Shown here: piece after piece, positions 1 to 6,276 of the stretch | How the letters are laid out: the number at the start of each line of letters is the position of its first letter | Position numbering within the stretch: the stretch's first letter is position 1 | Assembly (NCBI GenBank): GCA_035297145.1 | Contig: DATGZN010000006.1 | Span: forward strand, 1 to 64,000 | DNA: 64,000 bases | Reading direction: 5' to 3' | Source: QHXW01 sp035297145 | Lineage (GTDB): Bacteria > Acidobacteriota > Terriglobia > Bryobacterales > Bryobacteraceae | Notes under the pieces: model-generated | Told to the model about the DNA's origin: nothing | Databases searched by the model: none | What the model saw: only the letters and a program-made list of their open reading frames with translations | Translations under genes and position numbers: made by a program

Positions 1-115
1 TTATGCTAGCCATCTGTCGCCTATGTCCAAGATGACATATTTCGCGGAGGGGTGCCGCTTTTGAGATGGACGCATGTTGAAGAAGGCAGGCCACACCGTC
101 CGACTTGGCGAGTTC

Positions 116-140
116 GAGACGTGTCCATGCCGGGGAGCCA
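116..140 (+). repeat. Dispersed short repeat, copy 1
   Basis: This is the longest form of a short repeat found five or six times in the first 6 kb, always in the same orientation. It reads GAGACGTGTCC followed by ATGCCGGGGAGCCA. The last 17 bases recur exactly at 1928-1944, and a 25-base variant lies at 3208-3232. It sits 8 bases beyond the stop of the minus-strand EF-hand gene. No transposase adjoins it. It may be a remnant of a mobile-element end or an intergenic repeat family. Confidence 0.6.
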
Positions 141-148
141 TCCTTTTT

Positions 149-811
149 TCAATAGCTTACTGGATTTCGGGCGCGCTGCCGCCAGAGGAATGCGAACCGC
201 GCGAACAAAAGAAGCGCGACCACGCCGAGCCACACGCGATCGCCTGACCACGATGCCAAAAACAGTGAGTTTGACTGAACGCCGGCCTGCAAGTACTCCA
301 ATTGATAGAGCGACTGCGAGTAATTTCGATTCTGAGCGACGATCCGAATGTCCGGGTCGCGCGGGACGAGACAATTCACTTGGTACGCCGCGATTCGGCT
401 CTGGTGATGGTTTTCGAAAATGAGTCGTCGGGTGGCGCCGCCAAAAAGCAGATCGGCGCTGAACTCGATCTGGATCTGGCCGAGCCCACCTTTCATTTCC
501 TCGATGGTTGGAAATCGCTTGGAAAGCAACTGGAGCCTTAGCGGACGACCATCGATCGTGAGGGATAAATCGCGGAGCACCCGGCCTGCGTAGGCGCGCT
601 GCTCGGTTTCTGAAATGATTCCGTCCGCATCAGTATCGATGTCCGCGAGCACGATGGGATAGACGGCGACGCCCGGAGTGAGAGTGATCTCAGCCCGCAT
701 CCGAGTCTTCTCAACCGAGACAAGCGTGGCTTCCAGGTACTCGTCGAGCCTGTGCGCGAGCGCAGGCGTTGCGGTCAACAGAAGAATCGCAGCAGCGAGC
801 CTGGTTTTCAT
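149..811 (-). CDS. Secreted EF-hand protein with C-terminal membrane anchor
   Basis: A 220-residue exported protein of unknown function. Residues 1-19 form a signal peptide ending before AHRLDEYLE, a start seen in HupE/UreJ-like secreted proteins. Residues 59-70 (DTDADGIISETE) match a complete EF-hand calcium loop. A hydrophobic segment near residues 190-206 followed by Arg residues would anchor the C-terminus in the inner membrane. The open frame extends upstream, but this ATG is chosen because it precedes the signal peptide and overlaps the stop of the DUF3500 gene (ATGA), which implies translational coupling. The two probably work together at the envelope; what they bind is not visible. 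Confidence 0.75.
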   Translation of the reverse strand: MKTRLAAAILLLTATPALAHRLDEYLEATLVSVEKTRMRAEITLTPGVAVYPIVLADIDTDADGIISETEQRAYAGRVLRDLSLTIDGRPLRLQLLSKRFPTIEEMKGGLGQIQIEFSADLLFGGATRRLIFENHHQSRIAAYQVNCLVPRDPDIRIVAQNRNYSQSLYQLEYLQAGVQSNSLFLASWSGDRVWLGVVALLLFARFAFLWRQRARNPVSY

Positions 812-1824
812 TTTGCAGCGAGCTTTCTGCCGTAGTCGTTCGTCGGATCGCGGTACATCGTGTGGACATGCATGGAAGGATCGCCTCCCAGTGTTTGAGG
901 CGCATATTCGATGACCAGATGTGGTCCCTGAATCCGGTAGTAGGCCGCGATGTTTCTCCCCGGAGTCACGGTTGTGGGGCCACTCCATGCAAACCAAGTC
1001 TCGTTGATCTCGGCCTTCAGCTCATCCATACGCGCCGCGGCCGCGCTTTCGTGAACAATATTGGCCCATTCCGAGATCACGTCGAGCAGCATGGCGCGTT
1101 GCCGGTCGTTCATAGCGGAAGCTTTCAGTCCTTCGGGCAGAATCGTCTTGCCGTCCCGCCCGGGACCAAGCACAAGATCAGCCAAGCGGTAGCTGAGAAT
1201 CGCCTGTTTCCTCTGCGTCTCGTCTAGCGCGTTCAGCAAAGCGAAAGCCTTATCGCTCTCCTCGCCGAGGGGGCGCACGGTTTTGCCGTTGACGGTGTAA
1301 AGAGCGGGCTGGGCGCCGGTCAGGGTCGGTGTGAGAACGCCGCGTTCGCCCGCGATGGTAATGTTGAGCGCCAGATGGTGACCTCCGAACTGGAGCATCC
1401 AAGGTTCCTTGGCGGAGGGCGTCCCCAGGATGGAAATGTAGTAGAGATCCTCGCCGAACATCGGGTTGTTGCCTTCGTTATGCTTGAGGGTCTCGTCGGC
1501 GTCCACAATTTGCCGAACCTTCTCGAAACCTCGCCTGCTGAGCGCGGAGGAAACCAGAGCCATGGCCGCGGAACGCTGGGCAGCGGTCAGCTCCCCCATG
1601 CTCAGGCCCGCCCGCGGCACCATCTTCACCGGAAGGTTGGACCACCGTGTGCGCTGCGTGGCGTCATCAAATGCAAACAGCACGCTCTGGCGCTGCTTCT
1701 GATCGAGCGTCGAAAGGAATGCATTGGCGGCGCTCACGATTCGGGAGGTTGCCGGCTGCGCCATGGCGGCGCATAGCGAGAACAAAACTAAGGTTGACAT
1801 GCCGGCTGTGTGGTTCACTCTCAT
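808..1824 (-). CDS. DUF3500 family secreted protein
   Basis: A 338-residue protein whose sequence matches the DUF3500 family throughout: the FAFDDATQRTRWSNLP stretch, MFGEDLYYISILGTP, and a C-terminal part rich in His and Tyr (YRIQGPHLVIEYAP, HVHTMYRDPTNDYG). The function of the family is not established to my knowledge. A signal peptide of about 22 residues ends at MAQPA. The start is fixed by a GGAGG ribosome site 8 bases upstream; earlier ATGs in the frame lack one. Its stop overlaps the start of the EF-hand gene by four bases, so the two form an operon. Confidence 0.85.
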   Translation of the reverse strand: MRVNHTAGMSTLVLFSLCAAMAQPATSRIVSAANAFLSTLDQKQRQSVLFAFDDATQRTRWSNLPVKMVPRAGLSMGELTAAQRSAAMALVSSALSRRGFEKVRQIVDADETLKHNEGNNPMFGEDLYYISILGTPSAKEPWMLQFGGHHLALNITIAGERGVLTPTLTGAQPALYTVNGKTVRPLGEESDKAFALLNALDETQRKQAILSYRLADLVLGPGRDGKTILPEGLKASAMNDRQRAMLLDVISEWANIVHESAAAARMDELKAEINETWFAWSGPTTVTPGRNIAAYYRIQGPHLVIEYAPQTLGGDPSMHVHTMYRDPTNDYGRKLAAK

Positions 1825-1832
1825 CGATAATT

Positions 1833-1837
1833 CCTCC
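1833..1837 (-). promoter_or_regulatory. Ribosome binding site of the DUF3500 gene
   Basis: GGAGG on the minus strand, 8 bases before the ATG at 1824. It decides the start against the in-frame ATGs at 1839 and 1851. Confidence 0.7.
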
Positions 1838-1927
1838 ATGCGCTTATTCATTAGTACTGTCGTGTGGCCGCCGCGTAAAGTCAAGGATAGTTATGTTCTA
1901 TATGCCTTATTCCAATCGTGGTTCGAA

Positions 1928-1944
1928 TCCATGCCGGGGAGCCA
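1928..1944 (+). repeat. Dispersed short repeat, copy 2
   Basis: Seventeen bases (TCCATGCCGGGGAGCCA) identical to 124-140, preceded by TTCGAA where copy 1 has TTCGAGACG. It lies in the roughly 200-base gap between the DUF3500 gene and the PIN-toxin operon. Nothing else is recognised in that gap. Confidence 0.6.
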
Positions 1945-2026
1945 GAGAAACAGTCAATCTGTAGTTTTGTAGACGACCGAATCTCACTCTCGATCGAGCC
2001 AATGAACGGTCCTGACATCCGGGAGT

Positions 2027-2452
2027 TCAGTACGGAACGCGCTCGATGCCGGTAACGAACGTAACGCCGGAAACGACCAGCCCTGAGAGCCTGTTGTCGT
2101 TGGTCACGAACAGATCAGTCCTTGCCGCGGAAGCGCAAGCCAACTGGATCGCGTCGGCTGGCCGAATGCGTTCCCGACTTCGAATGTCTCCATACCGCTG
2201 GGCTGCGTCCAGGCTGAAGGCAACCAATTCCACGGAACCACCTGAGAAAAAGTTGAGGTAACTCCTTTCGAGCATGGCGTTGTTCAGTTGTTTTGGCTTG
2301 GTGATTACCTCGCCGACCGTGAGGTAGCTCGTCAGCAACTCATCGCCACGGGCCAACATCCTTCGACGGAGTTCGATTACGGGCGGTGACCACTCAGCAT
2401 TCTTCTCGAATAGATAAATGAAGAGATTGGTGTCCCAAAAAACTCTCGCCAT
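2027..2452 (-). CDS. PIN-domain ribonuclease toxin (VapC-like)
   Basis: A 141-residue PIN-domain protein, the usual VapC length. The four acidic metal ligands expected for the fold are visible: Asp7 in FWDTNLF, Glu48 in LTVGEVI, Asp100 in RPADAIQLA and Asp119 in VTNDNRL. Family knowledge: such proteins are Mg-dependent RNases that cut tRNA or rRNA and are held inactive by a co-encoded antitoxin. The gene starts 4 bases after the stop of the 159-residue gene upstream, so the two share a transcript. All catalytic residues are intact, so the toxin should be active; its target cannot be read from sequence. Confidence 0.88.
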   Translation of the reverse strand: MARVFWDTNLFIYLFEKNAEWSPPVIELRRRMLARGDELLTSYLTVGEVITKPKQLNNAMLERSYLNFFSGGSVELVAFSLDAAQRYGDIRSRERIRPADAIQLACASAARTDLFVTNDNRLSGLVVSGVTFVTGIERVPY

Positions 2453-2456
2453 CCGA

Positions 2457-2936
2457 TCACCATTGCTGGCCCCGTATTCTTCTGTCCGTAAGCACAGCGA
2501 ATACGTATGGGTAGTCCATCAGGTCACTGATCTCGGTCGTGCGTGCCAGCGGACAACGGGACAGCGCCACCTCAAATTGCGTCCGCGTCAGCTTACGATT
2601 GACGCGCTTCCCATCGCGGAAAAACCAAATCCCGGGCCCTTCCACCTCGAAGGTAAATGGCAGCCCCCTCACAGTTTGAAACTGCTCTCCTTGGTGGCTG
2701 ACAATGCGTCGCCAAACTGCCTCCGGCAGATTTCGCTCAGGGTCGTGGGACGGATGCATGGCCGGCGGCACCGGCAGATCCTCTGACCTGAGGCGTTCCA
2801 CAAAGTTGTCTCCCGGTTCTTGCTCCCATAGTTGCCTGCCAACTCCAAGCATCGCCAAAACCGGGTCGTTTGCCCCCGTGGCTTGATCCCGGTCTTGTTC
2901 TCTATGCAGTGGACGAATTTTATGTTTAGCGACCAT
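2457..2936 (-). CDS. Putative antitoxin partner of the PIN toxin
   Basis: A 159-residue protein without a recognised DNA-binding fold such as RHH, AbrB or Phd. The N-terminal third is polar and has a WEQEPGDNFVERLRSE segment. The C-terminal half carries a GIWFFRDGKRVNRKLTR strand pair and ends in a helical segment with LMDYPYVFAVLTD. Position (first gene of a two-gene operon, 4 bases before a PIN toxin) and the inverted repeat over its promoter suggest an antitoxin that represses its own operon. That role is inferred from context only. The start is the first ATG after a good promoter, with a GAGAAG ribosome site about 10 bases upstream. Confidence 0.6.
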   Translation of the reverse strand: MVAKHKIRPLHREQDRDQATGANDPVLAMLGVGRQLWEQEPGDNFVERLRSEDLPVPPAMHPSHDPERNLPEAVWRRIVSHQGEQFQTVRGLPFTFEVEGPGIWFFRDGKRVNRKLTRTQFEVALSRCPLARTTEISDLMDYPYVFAVLTDRRIRGQQW

Positions 2937-2946
2937 TTCTTTAACT

Positions 2947-2974
2947 TCTCTATCTTTATATAAGATGATAGAGA
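2947..2974. promoter_or_regulatory. Inverted repeat, candidate antitoxin operator
   Basis: TCTCTATC and GATAGAGA form a perfect 8-base inverted repeat with a 12-base spacer. A second, inner pair (ATCTT and AAGAT) lies at 2952-2966. The palindrome covers the -10 box and the expected transcription start of the PIN-toxin operon, the normal place for antitoxin autorepression. That it is an operator is inferred. Confidence 0.55.
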
Positions 2975-2983
2975 GAAAGTCAA
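2955..2983 (-). promoter_or_regulatory. Sigma-70-type promoter of the PIN-toxin operon
   Basis: On the minus strand TTGACT (2983-2978) is followed after 17 bases by TATAAA (2960-2955), close to the vegetative consensus. The ATG at 2936 lies about 19 bases downstream of the -10 box, giving a very short leader. Confidence 0.6.
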
Positions 2984-3082
2984 GTACACGCTTGCACCCA
3001 GTCAGGAGGTCGCCGGCGAGTGCGGTGCCGATTCACAAAGTATATGGGCACGCGAGAACGTCCGGAGCGGGTACCGCAACAA

Positions 3083-3114
3083 CGAGTTCGACACTTGTCC
3101 AGCCAGGGTGCCCA
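3083..3114 (+). repeat. Dispersed short repeat, degenerate copy
   Basis: CGAGTTCGACACTTGTCC followed by AGCCAGGGTGCCCA aligns over its whole length with copy 1 (109-140) with several substitutions. It lies 94 bases before copy 3. Confidence 0.4.
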
Positions 3115-3207
3115 GTCTGGACAGGCGCTTCGTGTTGGCACGGATGGCATTGGCCTGGCGCCCATTGGAGTGGTTCGAGCGGACCGCACTTTAGGCCACA
3201 AAAGTTT

Positions 3208-3232
3208 GAGACGTGTCCAATGTGGGGAGCCA
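3208..3232 (+). repeat. Dispersed short repeat, copy 3
   Basis: A 25-base unit (GAGACGTGTCCA then ATGTGGGGAGCCA) of the same length as copy 1, with about four mismatches. It lies directly upstream of the conserved hypothetical gene. Confidence 0.55.
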
Positions 3233-3274
3233 ATGCTTGCCAAACTCTGTTGACAGCTTCTCGTACGAGCTTCG

Positions 3275-4492
3275 GTGCTTTTCAATCTGTCGCGTCATAC
3301 TAGTGGTTTGTCCGACACCCTGATCAAACTGCCCCGCGATGCCTGGGCTCAGTGGATTTCTCCGGAGACGCTCATGGCGCAAGTCCGCAACACGGCGCCA
3401 TTTCTAGAAGCCCGGCTGCGAGTGACGGAACCGGGTAGCCTGATCGAACTAGGCAACTCGTCCGATGGCTTCTTACGAATTCTCGCCAACTGGCAGAACA
3501 TTCTGCGCTCCGGCCTTACGCGCGATGAGCAACTTCAGGAGTATTTTGCGCTCTGCCTGGCGTGTCATCACGCGACCGTCGCCACGTTCGTACCCACGGA
3601 TGTCGACACCAAGATCCGTGGGATTTTGTGGCGCGAATCGCGCGACCCTGAGGTATTGCGGCCCATGCTGCGCCTTTCGCTCGCGGCGCGCGCCTGGACA
3701 GAGGACGGCATCTCAGTCCGCTCCGTGCGCGGTGTCAGTGGGCACAACGGCGAACATTGGAGCGCGATCGCGGGTGGCCTCGGGCGCCTGCTGGAACTCG
3801 GCGATATGGCCTCCGCAGAAGAGGCGCAGGCCGCCATCGAAGCGGAAATCGATCGCGAACAGGCAATATTCAACGAAGTGGCCGCCGAACGCGACGCTGA
3901 ACTCGATCTACTGCGCCTCTCGATGACTATGGCGCACAATCGAGGCGACCTCACACAAGGCATGGGCTTTTGGAAGAAGACCACCGCGCCGCTGATGGAG
4001 CATCTTGCGACGCGGGGCCGCTTCGAGGTTGCGGTTCGCATCTATCAGCACACTGGTCTTTCGAGCGAAGGACACCGGCATTATCCGCTCCGTCCCGTAA
4101 AGGCGCTGCGCCGCTCGGCCGTCACGCTGCTCCCGCTCTGCCCCTTCCTGGATGATTGGGGAAGGGTGGTGGCCCGACTGGAAGAGAGCCATGAGGTGCT
4201 GGCGGCTCTGGTGATTGGCTCGCAGAAGGTGCAGGGGCAACAAGGTTACTATCGGGCCATTGCAGGCATGCTCGCCGCATCTTCGGGCGCCTTCGAACGA
4301 GCTGCCGCCCGGATGCCCAATGGCGCCCAGCGCCTGCTGCGAAGCGCCGGAGTGCGCAAGATGATCGATGTTCCGCGCGTATCGTTCGAATCGATGATGC
4401 GGAAACGTGGGCGCACGGCGCTCGCGATTTTCGGAGCAAAGGCTTCCATCGAGTTTTCCGAAGCGAGACTACACGGCTTGAAACAGAAGTAA
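3275..4492 (+). CDS. Conserved hypothetical protein, 405 residues
   Basis: I do not recognise a family. The product is soluble: no signal peptide, no convincing membrane helix. It is Ala/Arg/Glu-rich, with an acidic helical stretch around residues 180-215 and a basic C-terminal part (MMRKRGRTALAIFGAK). The frame is open for 1.2 kb with codon use like its neighbours, and the reverse-strand alternatives make no sense. The start is uncertain: GTG at 3275 has no clear ribosome site, TTG at 3307 and ATG at 3374 are alternatives. Its last 24 bases overlap the end of the convergent rlmA gene. Confidence 0.65.
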   Translation: MLFNLSRHTSGLSDTLIKLPRDAWAQWISPETLMAQVRNTAPFLEARLRVTEPGSLIELGNSSDGFLRILANWQNILRSGLTRDEQLQEYFALCLACHHATVATFVPTDVDTKIRGILWRESRDPEVLRPMLRLSLAARAWTEDGISVRSVRGVSGHNGEHWSAIAGGLGRLLELGDMASAEEAQAAIEAEIDREQAIFNEVAAERDAELDLLRLSMTMAHNRGDLTQGMGFWKKTTAPLMEHLATRGRFEVAVRIYQHTGLSSEGHRHYPLRPVKALRRSAVTLLPLCPFLDDWGRVVARLEESHEVLAALVIGSQKVQGQQGYYRAIAGMLAASSGAFERAAARMPNGAQRLLRSAGVRKMIDVPRVSFESMMRKRGRTALAIFGAKASIEFSEARLHGLKQK

Positions 4493-5239
4493 ATCAAGGC
4501 TGAACGTGACCGCCTTGGCTTCGACGGACCGGCGCTGCATTGGCCGGTAAATCGAAACCAGAACATCGCGAACGGCGGAAGCCTCGAGATCGGCGCAGGA
4601 TGAGACGCGCCGTTGATGGATCAGCGTGAAACCGTGAGCGAATCGGTCGACTGTCTGGGCTATACGATCGCGCCCCGAGCCGCGCAACTCGATGAGATCG
4701 TCGGGAGCAGGAATAGCGACGAGGAGGCGCCCTCCGTCGCGTAAAACCCGCCGGAATTCGGCCGGATTCATGCGCGCCGTGATGGACAGAACAACGGAGA
4801 ACGACCGATCGGAATAGGGGACCACGCGATCGGCATTCGCTACGACCCACTCGCAGTCGGGGTAGCGCCGCGCGGCTGCATCGACGGCAGGGATAGAGAT
4901 ATCGATCCCATGGGCATCGCACCCGATTTCACGATGGAGAGTGCCGAGGTAGAAACCATCGCCGCAGCCGGCATCGAGAACCACGTCATCGGGAGTCGTG
5001 GTGATGGCTTGGGCGATCGCCAGACGCTGATGCTCGGTAAACCCCCGGTCATGTAAACGCCGCCGCGCTGCAATCGCTTCTGCTGTATCGCCCGGATGCT
5101 TGGCTCGCCGTTCCTGCGGTTGCAGCAGGTTGATATATCCGCTCCGAGCGATGTCGAAGGAATGCTTGCGAGGGCAGACCATTCGCCGTTTGTCGCGCAC
5201 CAGGCCCAGATGGCAGCCGCGCACGGAGCAGAGGAGCAT
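4469..5239 (-). CDS. rlmA: 23S rRNA (guanine-N1) methyltransferase, RlmA-like
   Basis: A 256-residue protein with the two-part layout of RlmA (RrmA), the enzyme that methylates a guanine in helix 35 of 23S rRNA. The N-terminal zinc motif is Cys4, Cys9, then CPRKH with Cys22 and His26; the first pair is spaced by four residues rather than the usual two. It is followed by the family signature SGYINLL and HPGDTAEAIAARRR. The SAM-binding motif is VVLDAGCGDGFYLGTL, with DIS ahead of the second strand. Start at 5239 is chosen because it places the zinc finger at the very N-terminus; the longer frame to 5284 would begin at a copy of the intergenic repeat. No ribosome site is obvious. Some RlmA relatives give resistance to tylosin-type antibiotics; that is not implied here. 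Confidence 0.85.
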   Translation of the reverse strand: MLLCSVRGCHLGLVRDKRRMVCPRKHSFDIARSGYINLLQPQERRAKHPGDTAEAIAARRRLHDRGFTEHQRLAIAQAITTTPDDVVLDAGCGDGFYLGTLHREIGCDAHGIDISIPAVDAAARRYPDCEWVVANADRVVPYSDRSFSVVLSITARMNPAEFRRVLRDGGRLLVAIPAPDDLIELRGSGRDRIAQTVDRFAHGFTLIHQRRVSSCADLEASAVRDVLVSIYRPMQRRSVEAKAVTFSLDLLLFQAV

Positions 5240-5270
5240 GCGACGAGTGTAACGAATGGTGAGTGCGAAG

Positions 5271-5283
5271 TTCCGGGGAGCCA
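5271..5283 (+). repeat. Dispersed short repeat, core copy 4
   Basis: TTCCGGGGAGCCA holds the 11-base core CCGGGGAGCCA in the gap between rlmA and the MazF-like gene. The upstream half of the repeat is not conserved here. Confidence 0.45.
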
Positions 5284-5320
5284 AACGTCCGGGCCTCCAG
5301 CCTACTCGACCAAGCCCGGG

Positions 5321-5668
5321 TCAATCGAGATCCATCGCGGCCTTCAGCCCTTCCTCGACCTCACGCAGGGAGTCAGACGGGAGGCTGCCGACTCTCTTGG
5401 TCAGTTTGGCACGGTCCAGCGTGGTCACCTGATGACACACGGCAAAGCTCGTCCTCTGCAGACCGGCAGTCGCGCCTGAAAGCTCAATGACGGTCGGTCC
5501 GCGCTTGCCTTGAGCTGCGGATGTTGAGACCGGGACCACAATGATCGACCTCCATCCAGGAGTTTGGTTGAAGCCATCGTGGGACACCACGATCACCGGA
5601 CGCCGGCCCGTCTGCTCCGATCCTGATCGCGGAACAAGATCGGCCCAGTAGAGGTCACCTCGCTTCAT
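5321..5668 (-). CDS. mazF: MazF/PemK-family endoribonuclease toxin
   Basis: A 115-residue protein of typical MazF length. It starts with the family signature MKRGDLYWADLVP, followed by GRRPVIVVSHDGFN, SIIVVPVST and TSFAVCHQVTTLDRAKL, which cover the SH3-like barrel and the conserved Arg and Thr of the active site. Family knowledge: MazF toxins cut mRNA or rRNA at short sequences. It overlaps the antitoxin gene by four bases (ATGA), the standard antitoxin-first arrangement. It looks intact. Confidence 0.92.
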   Translation of the reverse strand: MKRGDLYWADLVPRSGSEQTGRRPVIVVSHDGFNQTPGWRSIIVVPVSTSAAQGKRGPTVIELSGATAGLQRTSFAVCHQVTTLDRAKLTKRVGSLPSDSLREVEEGLKAAMDLD

Positions 5669-5922
5669 CTTGCGGCCTTGCCACCTTTCATAAGGTGTTC
5701 GATCGCGACCGATTCCAGATCGGCGTCGAGATCAAGAAGCGTTCCCGCCATTTCCGCCGCGTACGACGCGATCGCGTCCTGCCTGGCCTTTCGGAATTGT
5801 TGCCGCAGCCACCCCTCGACGGCCTCACGCGCGAGGGTCGTCGCGGGCACGTGCATCCGTTCGGCCTCCGCCTTGAGATGGGCATAGGTTTGCTCCGGTA
5901 ATGGCAGGTGAAAGTTCTTCAT
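5665..5922 (-). CDS. Antitoxin of the MazF-like toxin (RHH type)
   Basis: An 85-residue protein. The N-terminal strand MKNFHLPLPEQTYAHLKAEA and the following helices (HVPATTLAREAVEGWL) look like a ribbon-helix-helix DNA-binding antitoxin. The C-terminal part (LLDLDADLESVAIEHL) is acidic and would wrap the toxin. It is first in the operon, overlaps the toxin start, and a 9-base inverted repeat lies 24 bases upstream of its start. A GAGG ribosome site lies about 11 bases before the ATG. RHH rather than AbrB-type MazE is inferred from the pattern. Confidence 0.8.
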   Translation of the reverse strand: MKNFHLPLPEQTYAHLKAEAERMHVPATTLAREAVEGWLRQQFRKARQDAIASYAAEMAGTLLDLDADLESVAIEHLMKGGKAAR

Positions 5923-5945
5923 TGCTTGGCTTCCTCGTTGTATTA

Positions 5946-5976
5946 TGCCATGAATCTATGGCAGTATTTCATGGCA
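5946..5976. promoter_or_regulatory. Palindromic operator candidate of the MazEF-type operon
   Basis: TGCCATGAA (5946-5954) and TTCATGGCA (5968-5976) form a perfect 9-base inverted repeat with a 13-base spacer. A third half-site ATGGCA (5958-5963) sits inside, so TGCCAT also pairs at shorter range. A possible -10 (CATAAT, minus strand, about 5944-5949) overlaps it. The position suits cooperative binding by an RHH antitoxin; the function is inferred. Confidence 0.5.
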
Positions 5977-6020
5977 GAGCGTCAGTGGCAGGGCCTCAGC
6001 GGCGGAGGGGCTGTTGGGAA

Positions 6021-6040
6021 CCATGTTCTCCGGGGAGCCA
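6021..6040 (+). repeat. Dispersed short repeat, core copy 5
   Basis: CCATGTTCTCCGGGGAGCCA includes the 11-base core at 6030-6040. The flanks differ from the longer copies. Confidence 0.45.
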
Positions 6041-6276
6041 CGATGCTTTTGAACGGATTGCGCCGTGGCACAGTGAGACCGCAATCGCGTGAGACTTGCT
6101 GTGCCAACTGGGGAAGGCGCGTAAAATTCAAGTTGTAACGAGCCAGCTCTGGTGCCGGATTAGTTCCAATATGCGGTTCCGTTGGGCGGGTCGGCTGTGT
6201 AGAGCTGCGGCGGCCAGAGCCATCAATCCACAAAATCGTAGTGATCTTGTACGCACAAAGCCTTCCTCCAAACCGG

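Larger units (their letters stand above)
2937..3274. other. Intergenic region with operon promoter and repeats
   Basis: This 338-base stretch has no credible gene. Its left end carries the promoter and palindrome of the PIN-toxin operon. Its middle and right parts contain two copies of the short dispersed repeat (3083-3114, degenerate, and 3208-3232). The rest shows no recognisable feature. Confidence 0.6.
5923..6276. other. Intergenic region upstream of the MazEF-type operon
   Basis: 354 bases without a credible gene. It contains the operator-like palindrome of the toxin operon (5946-5976) and one core copy of the dispersed repeat (6021-6040). The remaining bases up to the end of the phosphoesterase gene show nothing I can name. 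Confidence 0.6.
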
